DNA of 64,000 bases from Mycobacterium sp. ST-F2 (GTDB lineage: Bacteria; Actinomycetota; Actinomycetes; Mycobacteriales; Mycobacteriaceae): positions 62,001-126,000 of the forward strand of contig NZ_JMHT01000017.1 of NCBI RefSeq assembly GCF_001905655.1. The letters are read 5' to 3'. The notes under the pieces were generated by a model. That model had not been told where the DNA came from. It saw only the letters and a list, made by a program, of their open reading frames with translations, and did not search any database. The translations under genes were made by a program, and so were the position numbers. Shown in pieces: positions 1 through 7,632 of this stretch. Every line of letters begins with the position of its first letter. The stretch's first letter is position 1.

Positions 1-86
1 TCACCGCGAAGTCGATCGACGCCCCGATGGACACGAAGGTTGCGGTGCTCGACGCGCTCGAGGCCGACGAACGCAGCGCGACCTAG
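1..86 (+). CDS. C-terminal end of an unidentified protein (partial, 5' end outside the window)
   Basis: An open reading frame enters from the left edge and stops at TAG 84-86. The visible 27 or so C-terminal residues include SIDAPMDTKVAVLDALEADE, a charged, probably helical tail. It converges on nrdR with only 16 bp between the two stop codons. The fragment is too short to assign a family, and I do not recognise it. Confidence 0.5.
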   Translation, partial: TAKSIDAPMDTKVAVLDALEADERSAT

Positions 87-102
87 CGGCAGTCTGCGGC
101 TG

Positions 103-567
103 TCAGCCCGACGAGGGCACACCGCGGTGTGCCCGCAGCGCCTCGATTTCGCGTTCGAAGTCTTCGGCGGACGAAAACGACCGGTACACCGACGCGAAGC
201 GCAGGTAGGCGACCTCATCCAGGTCACGCAGTGGACCGAGGATGGCCAACCCGACCTCATGACTCGGCACTTCGGGAGATCCGGTGGCCCGCACCGCATC
301 TTCGACCTTCTGCGCCAATTGGTTCAGAGCGTCGTCGTCGACCTGCCGACCCTGGCAGGCGCGCCGTACGCCTTTGATCACTTTGTCGCGGCTGAACGGT
401 TCCGTGACGCCGCTGCGCTTGACCACCGCGACCACCGCGGTTTCCACCGTGGTGAACCGCCGACCGCATTCCGGGCACGACCGGCGACGCCGAATCGCCT
501 GCCCTTCATCGGCTTCCCGTGAATCGACCACACGCGAGTTCGGATGCCGGCAGAACGGACAGTGCAT
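103..567 (-). CDS. nrdR: NrdR, repressor of ribonucleotide reductase genes
   Basis: This 154-residue protein is a cytoplasmic transcription factor that senses ATP/dATP and represses nrd genes through NrdR boxes. The N-terminus [17 protein letters not shown] carries a zinc ribbon with CPFC and CPEC cysteine pairs (about residues 3-34). An ATP-cone domain follows (about residues 49-139), beginning near the [13 protein letters not shown] motif. Length matches the family (about 150). The frame runs further upstream, but ATG 565-567 is preceded by GAAGGAG at good spacing and gives the canonical MHCPFC start. It lies downstream of, and co-directional with, the ChiZ-like gene, the arrangement of M. 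tuberculosis Rv2718c. No NrdR-regulated nrd gene is in the window. Confidence 0.96.
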   Translation of the reverse strand: MHCPFCRHPNSRVVDSREADEGQAIRRRRSCPECGRRFTTVETAVVAVVKRSGVTEPFSRDKVIKGVRRACQGRQVDDDALNQLAQKVEDAVRATGSPEVPSHEVGLAILGPLRDLDEVAYLRFASVYRSFSSAEDFEREIEALRAHRGVPSSG

Positions 568-678
568 CACCGCTCCTTCGCCGCACCGACAATCGACCGT
601 TTCGAACGGTCTCGAGCCTACCCGTGCCGCTCGGACCCGGCCGGGCGCCGTGCCGATGGAGGTGCGCACGGAATGTCC

Positions 679-1152
679 TCAGCCGACCGGGGCGATCAGC
701 GTCTGGCCGGCGTCAAGGGCGACAGACGGCAGTTTGTTCAGTTCCTTGATGCGGTCGACGACCGCGCTGACGGGAGCGTCCGGCGCCACCCGCCGGGCGA
801 CCTGCTGGATGGACTCCCCGGTCTGCACCCTGACCACGGCCAGCTGCGTGGGCACCGACTCCGTCGACGCGGCCGGCTGGACGGCCTCCCCGAACTGCGC
901 CACCAGGCCCAGCCACACCGTGATGCCCGCCGCGACCAGCGCCAGCACCACCGTCGTCAACGGGGTGATCGGGTGGCGCCGGTGCGAGGCGCGGGAAGTC
1001 AGCACGCCGGTGCCCCGGTGACGGAAGGCCGCGCCCGAGGGCCGGGAAGCGGCCGGACGCAGCCGGGCCTGCCGGTGCCGGTTCACATCGCCACGGCGCG
1101 GCACGGCGCGGACGACGACGTCGGTCGGGTATTCGCGGGTGATGACGGTCAT
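679..1152 (-). CDS. chiZ: LysM-domain membrane protein, ChiZ (Rv2719c) homologue, DNA-damage induced
   Basis: This protein of about 157 residues has a basic N-terminal segment, one transmembrane helix ([20 protein letters not shown]) and a C-terminal LysM domain ([19 protein letters not shown] to the terminal TLIAPVG) that would face the cell wall. The C-terminal half closely resembles Rv2719c/ChiZ, described as an SOS-induced protein that slows division by acting on the wall; whether it truly hydrolyses peptidoglycan is debated. ATG 1150-1152 is chosen because GAGAGGAA precedes it; an upstream ATG at 1179 would add nine residues and lacks a ribosome-binding site. It is divergent from lexA, and two damage-response elements lie in the shared intergenic region. 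Confidence 0.9.
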   Translation of the reverse strand: MTVITREYPTDVVVRAVPRRGDVNRHRQARLRPAASRPSGAAFRHRGTGVLTSRASHRRHPITPLTTVVLALVAAGITVWLGLVAQFGEAVQPAASTESVPTQLAVVRVQTGESIQQVARRVAPDAPVSAVVDRIKELNKLPSVALDAGQTLIAPVG

Positions 1153-1228
1153 GTCGGTTCCTCTCAGGAGTTCGTACATAGGTTCGATCGCTCTTGTGTT
1201 CGACTATATCGCCCAAATGTTCGAACGG

Positions 1229-1244
1229 TAGAACATGTGATCGA
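1229..1244 (-). promoter_or_regulatory. Degenerate LexA (SOS) box in front of the chiZ-like gene
   Basis: TAGAACATGTGATCGA matches the mycobacterial LexA box TCGAAC-N4-GTTCGA with one mismatch in each half-site. It lies just downstream of the RecA-NDp-type promoter of the chiZ-like gene, where a bound repressor would interfere. Family knowledge: Rv2719c is driven by both LexA-dependent and RecA-independent damage promoters. The site call is an inference from sequence only. Confidence 0.5.
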
Positions 1245-1254
1245 ACTGTTGCGA

Positions 1255-1277
1255 ACGATACGACTGCCCACCGACAA
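1255..1277 (-). promoter_or_regulatory. RecA-NDp (PafBC-type) damage promoter of the chiZ-like gene
   Basis: Read on the minus strand, TTGTCGGTG is followed by exactly 8 nt and then TATCGT. This fits the RecA-independent DNA-damage promoter consensus of mycobacteria, TTGTCRGTG-N8-TANNNT, with no mismatch. That promoter class is activated by the PafBC regulator. It points toward the chiZ-like gene, about 100 nt upstream of its start. Confidence 0.85.
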
Positions 1278-1355
1278 GTTGCGTTCCGCGACTTCGACGG
1301 CGCCTTTCGCGGGCCCGCGCCCCGTGCCGCGCGCGACACGCCGAGCCATCCGATC

Positions 1356-1396
1356 TCGAACACATGTTTGATGAATCGTGTCCGCTGGGCTAGATT
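1356..1396 (+). promoter_or_regulatory. lexA promoter with LexA box overlapping the -35 element; probably leaderless
   Basis: The LexA box TCGAACACATGTTTGA (1356-1371) matches TCGAAC-N4-GTTCGA with one mismatch. It overlaps a -35 hexamer TTGATG (1368-1373), which is 17 bp from a -10 hexamer TAGATT (1391-1396). The lexA ATG begins 7 nt after the -10, and no Shine-Dalgarno is present, so transcription probably starts at or next to the ATG. LexA binding would occlude RNA polymerase, giving autorepression. Confidence 0.85.
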
Positions 1397-1403
1397 CGTA
1401 CCC

Positions 1404-2114
1404 ATGAGCGACAGCACCGATACCCCGGACGGCACCGCCCGCACCCCCGACGCCTCGCCGGGCGGGCGGTCCAGCAGCCTCACCGAGCGTCAGCGGACCA
1501 TTCTCGACGTCATCCGCACCTCGGTGACCACGCGCGGTTACCCGCCCAGCATCAGGGAGATCGGCGACGCCGTCGGCCTGACCTCCACCTCATCGGTGGC
1601 CCACCAGTTGCGCACGCTGGAGAAGAAGGGCTATCTGCGCCGCGACCCGAATCGGCCGCGCGCCGTGGACGTCCGGGGCGCCGACGACGCGACGGGCGCC
1701 ACCATCACCACCGATGTCGCCGGTTCCGATGCACTGCCCGAACCGACCTTCGTCCCGGTTCTCGGCCGGATCGCCGCCGGCGGCCCGATCCTCGCCGAGG
1801 AAGCCGTCGAAGACGTCTTCCCGCTCCCCCGCGAACTCGTGGGCGAGGGCTCGCTGTTCCTGCTCAAAGTGGTCGGCGAGTCCATGATCGACGCCGCGAT
1901 CTGCGACGGCGACTGGGTCGTCGTGCGGCAGCAGAACGTGGCCGACAACGGCGACATCGTCGCGGCGATGATCGACGGCGAAGCCACGGTGAAGACCTTC
2001 AAGCGCACCCGGGGTCAGGTGTGGCTGATGCCGCACAACCCGGCGTTCGACCCGATCCCCGGCAACGACGCGGTCGTGCTGGGCAAGGTCGTGACCGTCA
2101 TCCGCAAGATCTGA
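1404..2114 (+). CDS. lexA: LexA, SOS response repressor
   Basis: This 236-residue repressor of DNA-damage genes is inactivated by RecA-stimulated self-cleavage. The N-terminal winged helix spans about residues 25-90 ([12 protein letters not shown], then [21 protein letters not shown]). The cleavage site Ala125-Gly126 lies in GRIAAGG, the nucleophile Ser160 in VVGESMID and the general base Lys197 in ATVKTF, so the protease is intact. Start ATG 1404 fits the leaderless promoter directly upstream and matches the length of mycobacterial LexA. The gene is divergent from the chiZ-like gene and ends in a long bidirectional hairpin. Confidence 0.97.
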   Translation: MSDSTDTPDGTARTPDASPGGRSSSLTERQRTILDVIRTSVTTRGYPPSIREIGDAVGLTSTSSVAHQLRTLEKKGYLRRDPNRPRAVDVRGADDATGATITTDVAGSDALPEPTFVPVLGRIAAGGPILAEEAVEDVFPLPRELVGEGSLFLLKVVGESMIDAAICDGDWVVVRQQNVADNGDIVAAMIDGEATVKTFKRTRGQVWLMPHNPAFDPIPGNDAVVLGKVVTVIRKI

Positions 2115-2120
2115 CTCCGG

Positions 2121-2180
2121 CCGCACCTATGGTTGGGCCCCGCTGCAGTCGCTCGCAGCGGGGCCCAACCATAGGTGCGG
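2121..2180. terminator. 26-bp perfect inverted repeat, bidirectional terminator between lexA and the LGFP gene
   Basis: The left arm 2121-2146 and right arm 2155-2180 are exact reverse complements (CCGCACCTATGG at the outer end, GGGCCCCGCTGC at the inner end), with an 8-nt loop. It starts 6 bp after the lexA stop and ends directly at the stop codon of the convergent LGFP gene. There is no long U-tract, as is common for mycobacterial terminators. Confidence 0.85.
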
Positions 2181-4421
2181 TCAGCCGCGGATGAAACCGT
2201 TCGTGACCGCGAATTCCTCACTGGCAAACCAGATTTGGACGGGTGCATCGTCGTATCCGGCCGAGCCCGGCACCCAGTACAGGCCCGACTCGGTGTTGGC
2301 CTTGATGTTGTAGCCCTGCGGCGGCTCCGCACCGGTCGCGACGCGGAACGACATCTGCGCGGTCTCCGGTTCCTCGGCGCCCAGGGCATGGTGCCGCCCG
2401 CTGGCCGGGCCGGCCGCGACGGTCTCCGCTGCTGGAGCGTCGTCGGTTTCAGCCGCAGCCTCGGTGGCCTCGGCCGGCTCGGCCTCGGCGGCCTGCTCCT
2501 CGACCACGGGCTCAGCCTCAGCCTCGGGAGCGGGCTCGTCACTGCCTTCAGACTCGACCGCAGCGGCATCTGGAGCAGCCCAGGCGCGGTCACCCGGGTC
2601 CCGTGGCCGCAGGCCCGCAAATCCGGCCAGCCCGGCGGCGGTCAGGCCCGCTGCCGCGCCACCGCGGCGCAGGGCCTCCGGAAGTTGCACCGACACCGTC
2701 GGTTCATCGACGGCGTCGGCGGCGGCCTCGTCGCCATCCGCCGCCGGTTCGGCGGGTTCAGTGGGCTCGGCAGCATCCACAGGCTGGGCTTCGGTTTCGG
2801 CCTCGAGCTCGTCCTCGGACGGCTCCTGCGCAGGCTGTTCGGCGGTGAAGTCGGGGTACACCGTCGGCGCGGTGTCGATGACGTCTGGATTGCTCTGGAA
2901 CTGGGGACCGCCGGGCGCAACGTCGAAATGCCCGCCCTCGGGCGCCAGTTCATCGCCGTGCTCGGAGTCGTCGCCGTACTCGGTGTCGGCGCCACCGTCC
3001 GCGTACTGCGGGTCGCCGTACTCCCCGTCTCCGAACTCGTGGTCGTCGTAGTCGTATGCATCCTCGTCGTCGAAGGCTTGCGCCGCAGCGCGGTGCCGAC
3101 GCCGCAGCAGTGCCGCAATGACGATGCCGACCACCACCAGCAACAGCGGAATGATCGCCAGCAGCCACCACCACTGGAACTGGTACCACTTGCCGGACTC
3201 CGAGGGCTGGGCGGACCCGCTGCTGGGCAGGTCGACGCTGGGCACCTGCAGACCGCTCAGCTGCGACGCCAGGTCTGCCGGCTCGGTGCTGAACGCATTG
3301 CTCGCCTTGTTCCACGAGATCGAGCCACCCGTGAACTTCTGGCTGACGGTGTCGCCGCTCACTGTTTGGTCGGCAGTCGGCGCGCCGAGCTTGCCGGTGG
3401 CCCCGCCGAGCTTGGCCCACGCGGCGTTCATGGCGCCGCGGACGATGAACGCCCCGTGGTCGGGCGTCCAGAAGATGGTCGGGTTGTCTGCCGCGGCGAA
3501 GGTCGCCACGCGACTGGTCGGTGCGATGCCGCCGTCGGTCTCGTTGCCGGCCGGGAATCCGAGGTCGCCCTGCGGTCCACCGGCCGCACGGTACTTGGCC
3601 AGCACATCGCCGGTGACGGCGTGGGCACCGGTCGCCGGCGAATAGAAGATGGCGCCGCCGGCGAAGTTCTGCGCGACGCCGTCGCCGACCTTGTACTGGG
3701 CGCCCTGCTCGTCGCCGAGGGGGCCCTGCGGACCGCCGGCGGCCCGGCGGGCCGCGGCGATGGCCGACGTCGCATCGCCCGGCACGTCCAGCCCGGTCAG
3801 CTGACCGGCCAGGTCCGCGGGCGTGGTGGTGAATGTCTTGGTCTTGGCGTTCCAGCTCACTTCACCGCCGGTGAAGGTCTGGGAGACGACGTCGCCCTTC
3901 CACGTCTCGTCCGCGGTGGGCACGCCGAGGGTGCCGGCCGAGCCGCCGAGCTTGTCCCATGCGGCATTGATCGCGCCGCGGACCACCCAGGCGCCGTTGT
4001 CCGGGGTCCAGAAGATGACGGGCTTGTCGGCCGCGCTGAACGTGCTGTTGCGGCTGTCGGTGGCCTTGCCGGCGCCTTCGTCGATGGTCGGGAAGCCGAG
4101 ATCGCTGTCAGCAGCGCCGCCCAGCGCCTGGTACTTGTCGAGAATTGCGCCGTAAATCAGATGGGCGCCGGTGTGCTCGGTGTAATAGATCTTTCCGCCC
4201 GCGAAGTTCTGTGCAAAGCCCGCGCCCACCTGGTAGACGTCACCGTCCTTGGCGCCCAACTCACCGCCGTCACCGCCCGCGGCATCCCACGTATGCGAGA
4301 TGGCCGCGTCGGCGGCATCGCTTTCCGGTGTCGCGATTGCCGTCGGAGCCATGAGCAATGCCACCGCGACCGAAAGGGCACCAATACCGGCCCATCCGCC
4401 ACGGGTTCGCAGCCCGGTCAT
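2181..4421 (-). CDS. LGFP-repeat cell-wall protein with a transmembrane anchor and an acidic cytoplasmic tail ending in a sunset domain
   Basis: This 746-residue protein starts at ATG 4419-4421 behind GGGAGGAA. Residues 1-32 form a signal peptide (GIGALSVAVALLMAPTAIA). Residues of about 45-400 hold four LGFP-type repeats (LGFPTIDEG, LGVPTADET, LGFPAGNET, LGAPTADQT) arranged as two copies of a larger unit of about 190 residues. LGFP repeats in corynebacterial and mycobacterial proteins are thought to bind the arabinogalactan layer. One strong helix follows (WWWLLAIIPLLLVVVGIVIAAL, about 411-435). A highly acidic Ala/Glu/Asp/Pro-rich tail of about 300 residues comes next. It ends in YNIKANTESGLYWVPGSAGY and then WFASEEFAVTNGF, which resembles the short sunset domain of ArfC-like accessory proteins. 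The predicted topology is wall-binding outside and acidic tail inside. It is absent from the matching M. tuberculosis position. Function is unknown. Confidence 0.85.
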   Translation of the reverse strand: MTGLRTRGGWAGIGALSVAVALLMAPTAIATPESDAADAAISHTWDAAGGDGGELGAKDGDVYQVGAGFAQNFAGGKIYYTEHTGAHLIYGAILDKYQALGGAADSDLGFPTIDEGAGKATDSRNSTFSAADKPVIFWTPDNGAWVVRGAINAAWDKLGGSAGTLGVPTADETWKGDVVSQTFTGGEVSWNAKTKTFTTTPADLAGQLTGLDVPGDATSAIAAARRAAGGPQGPLGDEQGAQYKVGDGVAQNFAGGAIFYSPATGAHAVTGDVLAKYRAAGGPQGDLGFPAGNETDGGIAPTSRVATFAAADNPTIFWTPDHGAFIVRGAMNAAWAKLGGATGKLGAPTADQTVSGDTVSQKFTGGSISWNKASNAFSTEPADLASQLSGLQVPSVDLPSSGSAQPSESGKWYQFQWWWLLAIIPLLLVVVGIVIAALLRRRHRAAAQAFDDEDAYDYDDHEFGDGEYGDPQYADGGADTEYGDDSEHGDELAPEGGHFDVAPGGPQFQSNPDVIDTAPTVYPDFTAEQPAQEPSEDELEAETEAQPVDAAEPTEPAEPAADGDEAAADAVDEPTVSVQLPEALRRGGAAAGLTAAGLAGFAGLRPRDPGDRAWAAPDAAAVESEGSDEPAPEAEAEPVVEEQAAEAEPAEATEAAAETDDAPAAETVAAGPASGRHHALGAEEPETAQMSFRVATGAEPPQGYNIKANTESGLYWVPGSAGYDDAPVQIWFASEEFAVTNGFIRG

Positions 4422-4595
4422 CGAATTCCTCCCGCGGTCGGCAAAACTGAAGAACACAAATTCCGTCAGACAAACTCTCTTGATCGAGAGATTCTGTCAA
4501 CTTTGCTTCAGTTCATGCCCATAGTGCGGGATATCCGGCAGTGACGCACGTGTGTGTCGCGGTTCATTTGCGAATGAATTCGCGTGGGAATTCGG

Positions 4596-5753
4596 CTAAA
4601 CGCCCAATCCGCGGCCGATGATCTCCTTCATGATCTCGGTGGTGCCGCCGTAGATCGTCTGGATCCGCGAATCGAGGAACGCCCGCGCAATGGGATATTC
4701 GCGCATATACCCGTAGCCGCCGTGCAGCTGCAGGCAGCGATCGACCAATCGGACCTGCGCCTCCGTCGAATACCATTTGGCCATCGCCGCCTGGTCGATT
4801 GTCAGCTTTCGATCGAGATGAAGGCGAATGAACTCGTCGACCATGATTCGCACCGCGGTGGCCTCTGTCGCCAGTTCGGCCAACACGAAACGGCTGTTCT
4901 GGAAGCTGCCGATCGGCTTGCCGAACGCCTTACGCTCCTTGGCGTATTGCAATGTCGATTCCAGGACGGCCTCCATGGCCGCGGCCGCCATCACGGCGAT
5001 CGAAATGCGCTCCTGGGGCAGGTTCTGCATGAGATAGACGAATCCCATGCCCTCCACACCGAGCAGGTTCTCGGCCGGGACTTTGACATCGGTGAAGGAC
5101 AATTCCGCGGTGTCCTGCGCGTCGAGGCCGATCTTGTCGAGATGACGGCCGCGCTCGAAGCCCGGCATGCCGCGCTCGACCACGAACAGGCTGAAGCCCT
5201 GTGCCCCCTTCTCCGGATCGGTCTGCGCGACGACGATCACCAGGTCGGCGTGAATACCGTTGGTGATGAAGGTCTTCGAGCCGTTGAGCACGTAGTGATC
5301 GCCGTCCTTGACCGCGCGGGTCTTGATGCCCTGCAGGTCACTGCCGGTGCCCGGCTCGGTCATGGCGATGGCACAGATGAGCTCGCCGTTGCAGAAGCCG
5401 GGCAGCCAACGCTGCTTCTGCTCCTCGTTGGCCAGTTCGAGCAGGTACGGCGCGATGACGTCGTTCTGCAGCGGGAACCCGAGACCGCTGTGCCGCCCCA
5501 TCGCGGTTTCCTCGGTGACGATGACGTTGTAGCGGAAGTCGGGGTTGCCGCCGCCGCCGTACTCCTCCGGCACGGCCATGCCGAGGAAGCCCTGCTTACC
5601 GGCCTCGCGCCAGACCTCGCGGTCGACGATCTTGGCCTTCTCCCATTCCTCGCGGTAGGGCTCGGCGTGCCTGTCGAGGAACGCGCGGTACGACTCCCGG
5701 AACAGTTCGTGTTCGGGTTCGAACAACGTGCGGTCGTACTTGATGACACCCAT
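4596..5753 (-). CDS. fadE20: Acyl-CoA dehydrogenase, FadE20 type
   Basis: This 385-residue flavoenzyme catalyses the first oxidation of fatty acyl-CoA. The N-terminal helical domain, beta domain (AMTEPGTGSDLQGIKT; FITNGIHADLV) and C-terminal helical domain (RKAFGKPIGSFQNSRF; LQLHGGYGYMREYP) are all present. The C-terminal signature is YGGTTEIMKE, so the position holding the catalytic Glu in medium-chain enzymes is Gly. As in LCAD and isovaleryl-type enzymes, the base is expected in the helix ending AMEAVLE, where Glu is present. Start ATG 5751-5753 has GGAGG upstream; length equals Rv2724c (about 386). The next gene downstream on the same strand is the LGFP gene. Confidence 0.93.
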   Translation of the reverse strand: MGVIKYDRTLFEPEHELFRESYRAFLDRHAEPYREEWEKAKIVDREVWREAGKQGFLGMAVPEEYGGGGNPDFRYNVIVTEETAMGRHSGLGFPLQNDVIAPYLLELANEEQKQRWLPGFCNGELICAIAMTEPGTGSDLQGIKTRAVKDGDHYVLNGSKTFITNGIHADLVIVVAQTDPEKGAQGFSLFVVERGMPGFERGRHLDKIGLDAQDTAELSFTDVKVPAENLLGVEGMGFVYLMQNLPQERISIAVMAAAAMEAVLESTLQYAKERKAFGKPIGSFQNSRFVLAELATEATAVRIMVDEFIRLHLDRKLTIDQAAMAKWYSTEAQVRLVDRCLQLHGGYGYMREYPIARAFLDSRIQTIYGGTTEIMKEIIGRGLGV

Positions 5754-5858
5754 GCGAGACCTCCGGTACTGGATAAGTTGGCAACAACTTATCCCAACCG
5801 GGCGGTTGGTTGTGAGCGGGCCCACACCCGGCGCGTCGCCAGGCGTGGGCTGGTGGGG

Positions 5859-7223
5859 CTAGCGGGACTGCTGGCTGCGTCCCGACTGCGAGCGACCCGC
5901 CTGCGAACGACCGCTCTGGGTGCGGCCGGGGGCCTGCAGTCCACCACTCGAACGTCGGCGACGACGCTGCGCCTGGCCTGCGGTCGCGGTCTTGGCCGGA
6001 CGGCTGCCGCCGCGCGGCGCGGGAGCTTCCTTGGGTGCCGGTGCCCGGTACGGTGCGATCTCGCCGACCAGCGCCTGCACCGGCGCCGAATCAGCGACGA
6101 CTTCCTGCGGCCGGGCGGTGATGCCGGCCTTGCGCAGCAGCTGCTGGGCATCCTTGCGCTGCTCGGGCAGCACGACGGTGACGACGTCGCCGGCGCTGCC
6201 GGCGCGGGCCGTCCGTCCCGAACGGTGCAGGTAGGCCTTGTGCTCGGCCGGCGGGTCGACGTGCACGACGAGCTCGACCTCGTCGACGTGGACGCCGCGA
6301 GCGGCGATGTCGGTGGCGACGAGCACGCGCGCCTCGCCGGTGCTGAACGCCGCGAGGTTGCGGTCACGCGCGGGCTGGGACAGGTTGCCGTGCAGGTCGA
6401 CCGACGGCACGCCGGCCTCGGTGAGCTGCCGGGCCAGCTTGCGGGCCTGGTGCTTGGTGCGCATGAACAGGATGCGCCGGCCGGTGCCCGACGCCAGCCG
6501 GTGCACCAGAGCATTCTTCTCGGCCGCACCGGAGACGTGGAACACGTGGTGGGTCATGGCCGGCGGCGGCGCGTCGATCTCGTCGACCGAGTGGGTGATC
6601 GGGTCGGACAGGAAGCGGCGCACCAGCTTGTCGACGCCGTTGTCGAGCGTCGCGGAGAACAGCATGCGCTGCCCGCCGGCGGGCGTCGCCGCCAGAATCC
6701 GGGTGACGCCGGGCAGGAAGCCGAGGTCGGCCATGTGATCGGCCTCGTCCAATACGGTGACCTGCACGGCGTCCAGGCTGACCAGCTTCTGCTTCATCAG
6801 GTCTTCGAGACGGCCCGGGCAGGCGATGACGATGTCCACGCCGCCACGCAGCGCGTCGACCTGGCGGTTCTGTGACACGCCACCGAAGATGGTGGTCACC
6901 TTCAGTCCCACGGCCGTGGCCAGCGGTTCGACGGTCGCGGCGATCTGAGTGGCCAGCTCACGGGTCGGGGCCAGCACCAGACCGGTGGGTCGTGACGGGC
7001 GTCGCGACGTGCCGGCGAGCCGGGCCACCAGCGGGATGGAGAAGGCGAGCGTCTTGCCGCTGCCCGTGCGGCCGCGGCCGAGCACGTCGCGGCCGGCCAG
7101 GGTGTCGGGCAGGGTGCTGACCTGGATGGGGAACGGCGCGGCGATGCCGCGGCCGGCGAGAGAGGCGACGAGCGCCTCGGGGACGCCGAGCTCAGCGAAC
7201 GATGATGATTGTTCTGCAGACAT
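5859..7223 (-). CDS. DEAD-box ATP-dependent RNA helicase, RhlE-like
   Basis: This 454-residue RNA helicase probably remodels RNA or acts in ribosome assembly or RNA decay. It has a Q-motif region (FPIQVSTLP), Walker A GRTGSGKT, motif Ia PTRELATQ, the DEAD box (VLDEADHMADLG), motif III SAT and motif VI HRSGRTARAG. A basic Ser/Gly/Arg/Gln-rich tail follows (repeats of GRSQ at the end), typical of RNA-binding extensions in mycobacterial DEAD proteins. ATG 7221-7223 is preferred; a GTG eight codons upstream is possible. A 409-bp structured gap precedes it, so a long 5' leader is plausible. It is downstream of no obvious operon partner. Confidence 0.92.
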   Translation of the reverse strand: MSAEQSSSFAELGVPEALVASLAGRGIAAPFPIQVSTLPDTLAGRDVLGRGRTGSGKTLAFSIPLVARLAGTSRRPSRPTGLVLAPTRELATQIAATVEPLATAVGLKVTTIFGGVSQNRQVDALRGGVDIVIACPGRLEDLMKQKLVSLDAVQVTVLDEADHMADLGFLPGVTRILAATPAGGQRMLFSATLDNGVDKLVRRFLSDPITHSVDEIDAPPPAMTHHVFHVSGAAEKNALVHRLASGTGRRILFMRTKHQARKLARQLTEAGVPSVDLHGNLSQPARDRNLAAFSTGEARVLVATDIAARGVHVDEVELVVHVDPPAEHKAYLHRSGRTARAGSAGDVVTVVLPEQRKDAQQLLRKAGITARPQEVVADSAPVQALVGEIAPYRAPAPKEAPAPRGGSRPAKTATAGQAQRRRRRSSGGLQAPGRTQSGRSQAGRSQSGRSQQSR

Positions 7224-7632
7224 GGACAAATACAGCCTTTCCGGCACGGAGGGTCGACAATGCCGGCGGCAGTATCGGTCGCCGCGAGAAGTGCTGGTGC
7301 AGATGGACTGACACGGCTCTCAGCCGTTCCACGACGTGATCAGCGGACGCGTCCGGGGAGGGAGCACAGCTGATGTTGTTGATGAGCTTAGTGCCGAACA
7401 CGGCCCGTCTCTGACCACGGCAACCGAAGCGGCCGATTGCGGGCCGAAAAGCCTTGTCCCGCAATCGGTATCACGATGGTGTGATTTCACCCACGATCGT
7501 GTACCGGCGTACCGGAAAATCGACACGCCCGACAAAATTTCGGCAAACGTCCGGTACCGGTCCGGTCACAGTGCGACGATGCGAATCGGGTGCCGATTAC
7601 CGGGGTCGGCGACGTTCGAAGGGGGGCGAGCG
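7224..7632. other. 409-bp divergent intergenic region with several inverted repeats
   Basis: No convincing gene is present between the helicase and the PE-PPE hydrolase. The region holds an 11-bp perfect inverted repeat CCGATTGCGGG / CCCGCAATCGG (7433-7443 and 7458-7468, 14-nt loop). A nested weaker repeat lies around 7472-7502 (GGTG/CACC inside CACGAT/ATCGTG), and clustered ACCGG/CCGGT repeats lie near 7505-7565. These could be a structured leader of the helicase mRNA (minus strand), operators, or both. Confidence 0.5.

Noticed and set aside
1221..1236. TCGAACGGTAGAACAT as a LexA box
   Set aside because: The left half-site is perfect but the right half (GAACAT) has no fit to GTTCGA; the overlapping 1229-1244 site is better.
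2175..4544. A 789-codon open frame antisense to the LGFP gene
   Set aside because: It is the GC-rich complement of a gene with clear signal peptide, repeats and membrane helix; the antisense product is Arg/Gly/Val-rich without any recognisable domain.
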